Part shown: positions 10,526 through 19,900 of the stretch, in pieces | Layout: every line of letters starts with the position of its first letter | Position numbering within the stretch: the stretch's first letter is position 1 | Assembly (NCBI GenBank): GCA_025201375.1 | Contig: JAIWZP010000021.1 | Coordinates: 186,001-250,000, forward strand | Length of the DNA: 64,000 bases | Reading direction: 5' to 3' | DNA from: Gongronella butleri | Lineage: Eukaryota; Mucoromycota; Mucoromycetes; Mucorales; Cunninghamellaceae | Notes under the pieces: generated by a model | The model's database searches: none | Seen by the model: only the letters and a program-made list of their open reading frames with translations | What the model was told of the DNA's origin: nothing | Program-made: the position numbers and the translations under genes

Positions 10526-11689
10526 ATGGGCGACAAGGAGAAAGAGAAAGAAGGGGGAAAAGAGAGTGTAGAAAAAATAGGGACCACCGTAAATGCGGAA
10601 ATTGAAAAGTGAATCCTGCAGCTTGGAACCAGGGCGTCCTTTTTTTTTTTTTTTTTTTTTCTCATGATCACTCGGTTCCCAATTGGGATGTCCAACATCA
10701 GATGTGTTTCTTGCTAGGCTGCCCCCATTTCTGATCATTGCGCCTCTCTTTGACGAATACCACCCTCTCCTTTTAGATGAATAATAAAAAATGTTTGTGT
10801 TTGATTTCAATATGATAAAAATCCCCAGATCATTTGCCGAGGAATATTGAAATTGTCGGTATCTAGCCTTGATCGTCATCTGACTATACTTTGTGGCCAT
10901 TTGGACAAGTTTTTTTGCTAATGCTCTATAGATGATTGGTTTTTAGTGCTCAGATCAAGGTGTGATCGCCAGCCATGTACCCGTGGTCCTGAAATACGTC
11001 GCAAAGTGAAGTGACAAGCCTGAAACTCTGTGTGCAACTCGGATTTCAACTATCACACGTCATAGAGAAGCGCCACGCGCAAATCACAAAAGGAGCCATA
11101 GCGAGCTTCCAACTCAAAATCGAAAAATAAGGTCTCCAGAAATGCGCCAAACTTGCACACAAGATGCATTGCATGGCAAAACCGTGAAAAATGGCAGAAG
11201 CAAGTGAGACACATCTGCCCGTTGACGAGCAACGAGCAATTTTCGTTTAAGCTTTGCACGCAAATTGTGCCGGAGAACGCGCTCAAAGTCCTATTTTGAC
11301 GCGTCCAACAGCGATTAAAGGTCTTTTCAGGCTGCAATTTTTCAACAAACGATTAAAAAACAATAAAAATGCGCCAAACGCGAGTTACTCGGCAGCTATC
11401 TAAATGACAGTCCGTTTATATTGACTCTAGTGTAATAAACAGGAGCAAAATACGGAATGTGCTATGTCACAGAGATTGTTAAACAGAGAGAAACCGCAAT
11501 ATTCATGCATAAATCAATTTTTATGCAAAAGAAAACGAGGAAAGAGCAGAGAAACCAAGCAAACAGGAGACGCAGAAACGGGGGCAACTTAGCAAGAGCC
11601 TTTTGCGGGCATCTGCGATTGCCGCTCTCCCAATTGGGAAAGCGCCCATCAAAAAAAAAAAAAAAGAGGGTGAGGGGAGCAATCGATCA
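10526..11689. other. Non-coding stretch within the element
   Basis: I see no gene here. It contains a long T run (10631-10650), a second copy of dispersed repeat R1 (about 11045-11320), and A/T-rich sequence. An open reverse frame at 10337-10900 is just upstream read-through of FEN1-like exon 1. Confidence 0.5.
11045..11320 (+). repeat. Dispersed repeat family R1, copy 2
   Basis: It matches 726-1020 in the same orientation and 28965-29240 inverted. Shared blocks include CGCGCAAATCA, CTCCAGAAATGCGCCAAACT and the ATCTGCCCGTTG block near 11210. This copy sits inside the Fanzor element, so either the element or the repeat inserted into the other. Confidence 0.6.
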
Positions 11690-12655
11690 ATGTGGAGCGC
11701 GTCCCCCGCTGCGTCGACTTTTTCGAGTTTCTCTGCCCTCCAAGTGACCACACCTCCACGGGACACCAACTCCATGCTGGCCATGGCCGTCCCTTCCAGC
11801 TGCCATTATCTACAGTCATCAAATGGGGAAGAGAATCAGGCTGCTTTCTGGCTTTTTGCCTGATCCGGACATCACCATCGCCAAGATGCTCGGCTTGATG
11901 GCCCTTCATTTCCATCAAATCTTGAAACCGCGTCCCAAGGGAGTCCCGTGCGGTCCTTGGAGTGGAACGAGCATGAGGTGGCCCTTCCGGTTCTTTTCTA
12001 GACTAGTGTCAAAAAGGACCTGGAAATTTTTATGTTTATGCAGCACCCGAGGGAGCGCGTGTTTTTTTTTTTTTTTTTGGATGGAGCACCATCGTCCGCT
12101 GCATCGACTTTTTTTTTTTTGAGATTGGTCTTAGCTTGTGAAGAATGGAAAAAGGACCCTGGAAATTACAAATTTGTTTGTTTATGCAGCAAAGATGGAA
12201 TGACGCGACTTTTTCTTTTTTTTTTTTTCCGGATGGGGCACACCTTGTCCGCTGCGACGACTTTTTCTGCCCGCCGGCTGACCACATCTCCTCAGGCCGC
12301 CGACTCCATGATGTCCATGGCTGTCCTTTCCAGTCTCCATCATCGAGAATCATCAGATGACGATGAGAGTCAGCCTGCTTTGAGGCATTTGTCTGATCCG
12401 GATGTCGCCATCACCAAGCCGCTCAGCCTGATGGCCACTTTTTTCCATCAAATCCTGAAACCGGGCACCAGGGGGATTCCATCCGGTCTTGGCGTGGAAC
12501 CAGCATGAGGAGGCCATCCGGGTCTCAGCTTGTGAAGAGTGAAAAAAGGGACCTTGAAATTTTAAATCTTTGTTTATGTTTATGCAGCACGCGTGGGAGC
12601 GCGTTTTTTTTTTCTTTTGGATGGAGCACCGCGAACTTATAAAAGTGGCGGGGAC
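11690..12655 (+). repeat. Tandemly duplicated segment upstream of the Fanzor gene
   Basis: Two long copies (about 11690-12060 and 12208-12604), one internally deleted copy (about 12062-12207) and a terminal partial copy (12605-12655). Each unit starts near GGATGGAGCACC or GGAGCGCG followed by CGTCGAC and ends with AAAAGGACC..GGAAATT..TTTATGCAG. In the long copies a conserved coding-like stretch exists: forward DPDITIAKMLGLMA against DPDVAITKPLSLMA, both followed by FHQILKP. The frame is broken by stops. The TTTATGCAG end of every unit looks like a 3' splice site. It may be a decayed duplicated exon or repeated promoter/leader sequence. Confidence 0.6.
12638..12645 (+). promoter_or_regulatory. 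TATA box of the Fanzor gene
   Basis: TATAAAAG lies 190 bases before the ATG at 12828, directly downstream of the last partial tandem unit. The intervening leader is very T/C rich and has a possible 5'UTR acceptor (TTTTGACAG, ending 12797). Confidence 0.45.
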
Positions 12656-12827
12656 CTTTTTTTTTTTCTTCTTCTTCTTTGTCTCCCTTTTTTTTTATTT
12701 TCTTTTTTGTCTCCCCTTTTTTTTTTCTGTTTTTTGATTGTCCCCCTCGCTCCCCTTTTTTCTTGTGTTTGCTTCCTTTACCCCGTCCTTTTGACAGCTC
12801 CTGTTGCCCTCAAGGTCAAGTGTCAAT

Positions 12828-15800
12828 ATGGATTTGCCGGGGTCACACTACAAGCACCATTTGATGGTCACGTACAATGTTCTTATTCACATGTCCCCTC
12901 CGACGTTTGCTGCTCACGGCACGATCGAGGCGATTCAAGCGGAGCAGCAGGTGACACGCGAAGAAGCGACGCTTTTGCACTTTCAGGCGATCAAGGAGCG
13001 CAATCGTAAGCACCAGCAAGAGCTCCGACTGCCGATCTCATCCTTTTTTTTTTTTTTCTTTTTCTTTTCTTTTTTTTTTTTTTTCTATTAGGACTAGGAG
13101 GACCACCGTGCAACGCTTGCGGCTCCGTGCTTCATCGAAACCCCAATGACCCGCGGTGCCCCTTCAACCCACAGGCGGTGCAACGTACGACTCGTTCCCC
13201 ACCCCCCATCTCCCTTCCTCCCTTCTTTTTTCCTTTTCCGCTCTCCTTTTGCTGATTCTTTTTTTTTTTTTTTTTTTTTTTTTGCAGAACGTGAGCGTCG
13301 GCAAGGTGACCGGGAGATGCGAGCACTAGCGCGAAATCCGGCAGCCATCCCACGTGCACGCAACATGACGGTCACCATGTACATGCGACGATTCATGCCC
13401 GTCTCCCAATCGTACACGCGCGTGCTGTCATTTTATCGTCTTGTCCGTCCCGAGCTTCGGGAAACGCTCCTAGCGCGCGTCCGTGTCGCGCAGCGTGCCT
13501 TGAGCAACGTGATTCCGCTGTTGCACTATTTTTTGACGGATTTTTTGCTGGTTCATCCGCACCTGGCGACGCGCACCATGTTCACGCAAAACGGAATGTA
13601 CCAGGCGTCCATGATTTTCCGTCAGACAATGCAGCATGGCGGCGCAGCAGGCGAACGGCGACAACTTCTTGGGGACTTGCCTCGGGAACTGGTCAACCAC
13701 TGGGCGACTTTTGCCGAGCAAGCGCATGTGGAGCATGTCGATCCTCTTGTGAATTTGTCGCGGCTGGCGTCTGAAGAATTCAAGAAGCTCGCGCCTGTTT
13801 TTCGTCAACATCTTGCCGACCGCCTCGAAATGCGCATCAAATCGTTTGTGCGCTTCCGCATCCTCACCTCCCAAGACGAGGTAACGTGCAATTTTCCCGG
13901 TCCCCCTTTCTCTGTTCGTGTTTTTCATGTTTTTTTTTCATTTAGGCACCACGAGGCCGTGTGATTGACGCGATCAAGAACTTTGTATGGGACCAATTCA
14001 CGTCTGCTACACCTTTGCTGGTTCGCACGCAGCAGCAGGGCGTCAATGACAATGCCGACAACGACGATGGCGACGATGACGACGTGTTCCCCGCCGAAGA
14101 GGACGACTTTGACTTGAGCGACCTGGACGAGCCAGGATCCGACGACGAGCAAGACCAAGGCCAGCCAATGGGCGCCGGTGGTGGTGGTGGTGGTGGTGGT
14201 GGTGGCCCTTTGCAGCCGGTCACGGTGGCCAATATGCCAGCTGCGATTGTCAATGCCTTGCGCCCGTTGACGTTGTCGATTCTCCAACAAGTCGCCGCTT
14301 GGAAGCCGCAGGCTATGGGTGCCGTGAACATTACATCCTTGCGTCGCTCCCCACATCTCACCGTGCCCGTCCATGTGGCGATTTTGCGCGTCTACGACGA
14401 GTTTCGTGAGGCCCATCCTGAGGGCGAGCATCATATCCCCTCTTACACCTTGTTGCCAATGCCAAGCAATCGCCCACGCTTCCTCACCATTGACTCGGCC
14501 ACTTTCCGCTCGCTCCTTCCCGTCAATGGCTTACCAGATGGTCATCCCGGTCGCGTGGCCGCTCAATCCAACAATGATGTCCCGCCATTCGTCAATCACT
14601 TGCCATTGTTTTGGGCTTGTTTTGATTTCACGGAGCTGGGCATCATGAGGTAAGAGACAAAAAAAAAAAAAAAAAATAAAGGCCATTGAAAAAAAAGGGA
14701 CGCGTCTCAACCCTCTTTTTTTCTTTTTTTTTTTTTCTTTTGATGCAGCCTTGATGAATTGCAAGCTGGTGCTGCGCTGGGTCGATCATTTTCCGGTGTG
14801 ATGAGAACGGATGGCGTTCAAATGCATGTGACGTTCCGGCGCATGAGCGGTCTTGCCAAGCCGCCGGCATTGAAGGACGCTGACATTGCGCACATGGGCT
14901 TGGAAGGCTTCTCGCCCATCGGTGTGGACCCAGGGCGCAAGACGGTGGTGACGGCCGCTTATATACCCGCGGAAGGTGACCCAGGCGCGACGACGACGGA
15001 TCGCGCGGTGCGACGCGTGACATTGAAGGAACACCAAGCCATCGCGAGTGAACAGAACCGACAATTGGCCTTGGAGCGTCGCAAGCAGCAACCCATCCCG
15101 CATCAGACGCCTAGTCAACCTGTTTTGACGATGAAGCAGGTGGAAGACGATGTGCCAATGGCGCGCACTGGCGATGTCGCGACTTTCCGAGCGCATGCAG
15201 CGTACAAATTGCAGCACCATGCTTCCTTTGGAGAATTCTATGGCGAACAAGCCGCCAAGGACCGATTCGCCGCACACCGTGGCAAGCAGCGCGCCGTGGC
15301 CACTGTCGCCAATGTCCTTATGAATGGCAGCTCAAAATACGTCCGACATCAGCGACCCAGGGAAAACAAGTACCGCAATCGCCGACACCGCAAAAGAAAA
15401 AGCCGTCGCCGACGCGCTGGACGTGCGGACGCCGCACGACTACAATTGGCGCAGCTAGAACAGCACCACAACGCCATGCAAGGCGCCCTGGCTGAATTCA
15501 CCCAGCAACAAGAACAAAATCAACAGCAACAGCAGCAACGACGCGCCCTCCTTCCCCCTGAGATTGCCGCCGTCGTCCATCAAGCACAGCAAAACGCCGC
15601 AGCCATCGAAGCAGACGCCCTCGCTCTCGCCATCCAAGCCAATGCCGCCGAACAGACCCGCGCCAATGCCACCATCGAAAATGCCACAGACCCACCAGTG
15701 GTAGCAGAGTAAAAACCACACGCTTGCCAATGCCATCATGGACAATCGCTCATTTTTTTTTTTTTTTTTTAGGCCCATGCGCTTCATGAAGCGGCAGTTC

Positions 15801-16421
15801 AACGGAAGCAACCCCACTGTCCCCGGTGTGCCGCTCATTGGCTTTGGCACGGGTTTGGTTTCAAAAGAACATGTCAAGTTGCGCGGTCTGCCTGTGGGCA
15901 AATCGACCATGGTACTCAAACATCTTGAGGAACGCCAAGCGCGTGGCCTCGTGATGACCATTCGCACCGACGAGTACAAAACATCAAAGGTAGGCACCCA
16001 AGGAGGAGGCAATGGCGAGTGAGAAAAAGGGTCCTCACAATTTCTTTCTTTTTTTTTTTTTTTTCTGTCACAAAAGACCTGCTGCGTGTGCGGCGCCCCC
16101 GCCCGAGAACCGATCCGCTTCAACGACCAAGGCCAGCAATCCTATGCCTTGTACGCCACGCTAGTTTGTGCTCGCTGCCAGCGCTCAGTCGGGCGAGACG
16201 ACGTCGCCGCCGCCAACATGCTATCCATCGTCGTCTCCCGCGCAACCAATGGCACGCGCCCAGCGCCTTTGACACGCCCGGCCGCTGCTGCCCCCACCGC
16301 CATGGCCCAGCCGCCCGCTGCGCCCGCCGTCCATCCGCCAGCCCCACCACCAACCGCCCTACGACGCCCAGCTCCCGCAGAGTGGGACCACCCTCCGCGT
16401 CGCTCGCCCCGCTTACTCTGA
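12828..16421 (+). CDS. Fanzor-type RNA-guided nuclease (eukaryotic TnpB homologue)
   Basis: Seven exons: 12828-13005, 13092-13184, 13288-13880, 13946-14649, 14749-15708, 15773-15989, 16077-16421; every junction keeps frame, giving 1029 residues. Domains in order: an N-terminal zinc knuckle C-x2-C-x4-H-x7-C (C66-C82); a basic helical region; an acidic disordered stretch and a Gly run (about 322-375); RuvC-I with GVDPGRKT (D583); a basic, Gln-rich insert (about 725-840); then TDEYKTSK (E910), a zinc ribbon C917/C920 and C946/C949, and RuvC-III GRDDVAAANML (D956). The order D, E in DEYxTSK, CxxC, CxxC, RD..AA.N is that of Fanzor proteins, which use an omega RNA to cut DNA. The tail is Pro/Ala-rich. 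Longer than most described Fanzors. It is the main gene of the putative element. Subfamily (Fz1 versus Fz2) and activity are not shown by sequence alone. Confidence 0.85.
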
Positions 16422-16680
16422 ACCCGCCACATCCCATCATGTCTTTTTTTTTTGTTTTTTTTTTTTTTTTTTGCCGGCGCCATCGAATGCGCTTAAGAGG
16501 ACGCTCCGGCGCCTCTTTTGAGGAGTTGTACGAAGGTAAGAAAATGAAAAAAAACGAAAAAAAAGAAGAAAAAAAGTGGTTTAGCTCTTCTTTGCTGACT
16601 CAATTTCTTTCTCATTGGCTCAATTTGTTGCTCTTTGGCTCAAATTTTCCCCCTTTGACTCAAAATCTATAATAATACAG
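16422..16680 (+). ncRNA. Candidate omega RNA region at the Fanzor 3' end
   Basis: In OMEGA systems the guide RNA usually overlaps the nuclease 3' end and runs to the element end. This interval fits by position. It contains a 6-bp perfect stem (AAGAGG 16495-16500 with CCTCTT 16512-16517, 11-nt GC-rich loop) in an otherwise T-rich stretch, then the right repeat array. The 16485-16534 piece is also open in frame and followed by GTAAG, so it could instead be an alternative last exon. Positional inference only. Confidence 0.2.
16597..16667 (-). repeat. Right subterminal repeat array of the Fanzor element
   Basis: Four units beginning at 16597, 16616, 16636 and 16656 (TGACTCAATTTC, TGGCTCAATTTG, TGGCTCAAATTT, TGACTCAAAATC). 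They are the reverse complement of the motif in the 8316-8387 array, with the same 19-20 bp period. Confidence 0.65.
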
Positions 16681-16956
16681 TATAGGAATGTTATAGCTTT
16701 TTTCTCTTCCCATTTTTTGATTTTAATGCACGCATCCATCCTAACGCCTTTTTAATCTTTTTCCGTTGCTTTCAATTCTTTCAATTCTACAAGTCAATTA
16801 AAAAAAAAAGAGCGTTTGGGCCCTGAAAAAGCATGTTTTGGCATTAAAATCAGCATTTTTGATGATTTTGCCGTGTGTCTATGATAGTGTACGAGGCGGA
16901 TCAAATGGGTGCGAAATAATAATTTTAATGGTAAAAAAAAAAATAGTACAAAAACT

Positions 16957-19900
16957 CTAGGAAAAGTTGCTAAAGTCCATTTTGAGCTGGATGGTGGGCT
17001 GTTTGTCCTGTTCGCGCTTTTCCTGTGCCAATTGGAGCTGCTGCTGCTGCTGCTGTTGCGCGCGTTGCTGGGACTCGATATTGAAGCGGACACTGGCTTC
17101 CAGATGGCCACGTGTCGCCTGCGGCAGGCGCTGGACGCTTTCGCGGAAGACTTGGGGCATCGACGTTGCAAGCGTCATGATACTAGGCAGCACCATCGTG
17201 TGCAGAGGCGACAGGGGCGTCGCATCGTTGTACGGCGGCTCATCCAACAGTGTCGTCAATGTCGGCAAGATCAGCTCAAGCAATTGAATTTCTAAAATAA
17301 AAAAAGGGGGGTGAGGCGCGTTGTCAATGTGTTTTTTCTCTCTCTCCTTACGCTGTGCATCCGAGTAGTGTGCAGGCATGGCAACGAGGGTGTGTATGTC
17401 GTCGGGCCTTGGATTCGCACTGTCGCGCAGTGCAAGAATGCGTTCCAGCAGCAAGGGCATCACGTTGCGCGAAAATTGGCGCCCGAGTCGCTGGCTCGCG
17501 CCGCTGTTGACGCTCGATGGTGCCATTTCTGCCAAGCTCATCAGTGTGCGCACGCATTGATGCACGACGGCGCGGATCTGTCATGCAAAAAGAGCAGAAA
17601 AAAGGATGAGCGCCATTTTTTTTTCTATTTCTCGATTTTTGCGTTACCTCGTCATTAGACACGTCCAATCCAGCCGCCACGACGTCGAGCAGCAGCTTCA
17701 TGTTGTCGGCATGGCTCATGAAAGCCTGTGGGCACCCTGTGACGATCAGGACCATGGCAAGCAGCCTGTTTTTGGCAAGGTCGACGGCCTCGGGCGTGGA
17801 CAGGTCACTTTTTTCAAAAATAAAAGGTGAGCAATGTCGTTTTATAGCGCTTTTTCAAGGAATGAATGGCTTACGAGAACACATCGGTCGTGAGTTTCCG
17901 CGACACGGTAGCGATGAGCGCGGCAAGCGCCTTGATTTGGCTGCGCAGCAGTGGTTCCTCAAAGTTGTGCAGCATTGTCTTGAAGCACACGAGGATTGTC
18001 GGTGCGAGCGATCGGTACGACGCGTCACCCATGAGCAAATCTGCGTAAAACAATAAAACATGGTCAAAATACGCGTCTTGGGGACGTTTTGCCTCCTCGC
18101 GCTCTTGGCTCAATTTTTGGCCCGCTCCTTTGTGCTCATTGCTTACCAAAGTAGATGTGCAGGCACACGGCTAGCAAATCGACCTTGAATTTGGGCGGTG
18201 TCAGTCTTGTCAATTGCGCAAGCGCCTCGAGGCTTTGTTGGAGCAGCGATTGGATGTGTTTTTTGTTCTTTTCTTTGCCTACCATCAGAAAAAAAAAGAG
18301 AATGAGAAGTTTGCTCAACGTGAAGCGTCGCATTGTGTCATTTCTTACGTGGCAGGACGGATTTGCTGCCGAGGCTGGGCACGTATTGCAAAAAGACGGC
18401 AACAAGCAGCCGCAGAATATAGTACAGCTTGGAAGTGGAGGGGAACACGTCGGATGCCAAATCCTGATCGACGGAGACGAGGTCGCTGCGTCCAAAAAAA
18501 AAAAAAGGGGGAGGTGGAATCAGAGATAGGTTCGTCCTTTTTTTTTTTTTTTTTTGTATCATACTTTGATTGATCCGAGGGGTCCAGGTCGTCGTTGACG
18601 ATTTCTGCACCATAATTTGTCATGAGCTGCTGGAGAAGGGTGACGATGATGCGTTTGACCTGGTGTCCCTCTGTTTGGATGAGTCTGTCGAGGACGTTGA
18701 CGAGTTCGAGAAAGATGCCCTTGTCAAGGAATTGGTCGCCGGTGAGCGATGGTTGGACAAACGTTTTCAGGGCGGACAGGCAGATGAGCATGACGGCGGA
18801 CGCGTCAGCGCGGCCACTGGCACCCGCGACACGCGACAAACTCTCCATGCACAGGCCAAACAAGATGGAAAACAGGCCGTGCGGCGCGTCTGTTTGCTGT
18901 TCCTTGGCCAGTGCGTCCAGCATCGATGGCGACTGCTGCTCAATCAGCGACGCGACGGCCTCCATGATTTTGAGCCATGACCGGCGGTAGTACTAGCATA
19001 AAAAAGGTGTGTGAGATCATCAAAACCATCCACCAAAAATGGTCCAAATCGCATGATCGACGCGTCAATCCCATTTCTTTTTACCGGCAGCACGACTTCC
19101 TTTGTGGCGACAGAGTACATGGCGTCAATGCCCGAGGTTTGAGACGCGTGGACACCCTCGGCACCACTTGACAGCGCAATAATGTCGGATTCCAGGCGAA
19201 TGCGCGCGTAATCCTTGAGCGACCGCAGCCAAAGCGGGCTCAGAATGGCCAAATTGCTAAATAGCAAAGAAAAATAAGCGACCCACTCCATTCTTTTTCG
19301 TGTTTTTTTTTCTTAGTTCCGCCCCCCTTTTTTTTTTTGTAAAACGATGAATAAACTTACGGCTTGAGGATCTGGCGGATATAGTCCTGGCGCTGGCTTG
19401 CGACCTGAAGCTCTGCCCATGCATTCAGGACGGAGAGCTTGACCATGACGGAGGCATGTGGGCTAAGATCCTTGACCTCGCCGACGCCTGAGAGCTTGGA
19501 TTCGTCTTTGCAGCGGTCGAGGGCGGACGTGAGCAGCTTGAGCACACGGCTGAGCTGGTACAGGTCCTTGACAATGCCACTGCCCACGTAAATCGCGCAA
19601 ACACGCACGGCCGCAGCGACAATTTCCGACGAAGAATCGGCGCCAAAGGCAGGCGTCAGTGCCGCGCCAATCTGGGCTGCATATTGCTCGAGCAGCAGCA
19701 TGTCCTCCATGTCTGCGTCCTCGGTGGCCGCGAATTTCTACATCATCAAAAGAAAGCGTGTTAAATTTTCCTCTTTTTCCCTCGTTTTCATTCTCTCTCT
19801 CTCTCTCTCTCTCTTGGTGTATACCTCGATGATCATTTTCAAGAGTCCGATGCCTGCGAGACGCAATTCGTTGACCTGTGCGGTGGCGGCGGTAAAGGAA

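Larger units (their letters stand above)
8300..16690 (+). mobile_element. Putative Fanzor-bearing DNA transposon, about 8.4 kb
   Basis: Two arrays of a ~12-bp motif (consensus near GAAATTGRGYCA) lie at 8316-8387 and, inverted, at 16597-16667. Each has four units spaced 19-21 bp. Between them lie a small gene (8904-9308), a FEN1-like gene (9454-10525, reverse), a tandem-duplicated segment (11690-12655) and the Fanzor gene (12828-16421). Ordinary host genes begin directly outside (HEATR5 stop at 16957; SKI3-like pseudogene up to 8158). Inverted subterminal arrays of this kind are typical of DNA transposon ends. I could not identify a short terminal inverted repeat or a target-site duplication, so exact edges are approximate. 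No separate DDE transposase is visible inside, so transposition may depend on another copy. Confidence 0.6.

Noticed and set aside
15455..16123. 222-codon reverse ORF across Fanzor exons 5-6
   Set aside because: It lies antisense to the conserved RuvC exons and runs through an intron T-run; shadow.
16485..16534. Possible eighth exon of the Fanzor gene
   Set aside because: The frame is open and a GTAAG follows, but the annotated stop at 16421 lies upstream and no donor in exon 7 clearly bypasses it; kept only as an alternative.
18106..18124. TGGCTCAATTTTTGGCCC in a HEATR5 intron, like the element end motif
   Set aside because: Single occurrence without the 19-20 bp periodic array, so not treated as an element end.
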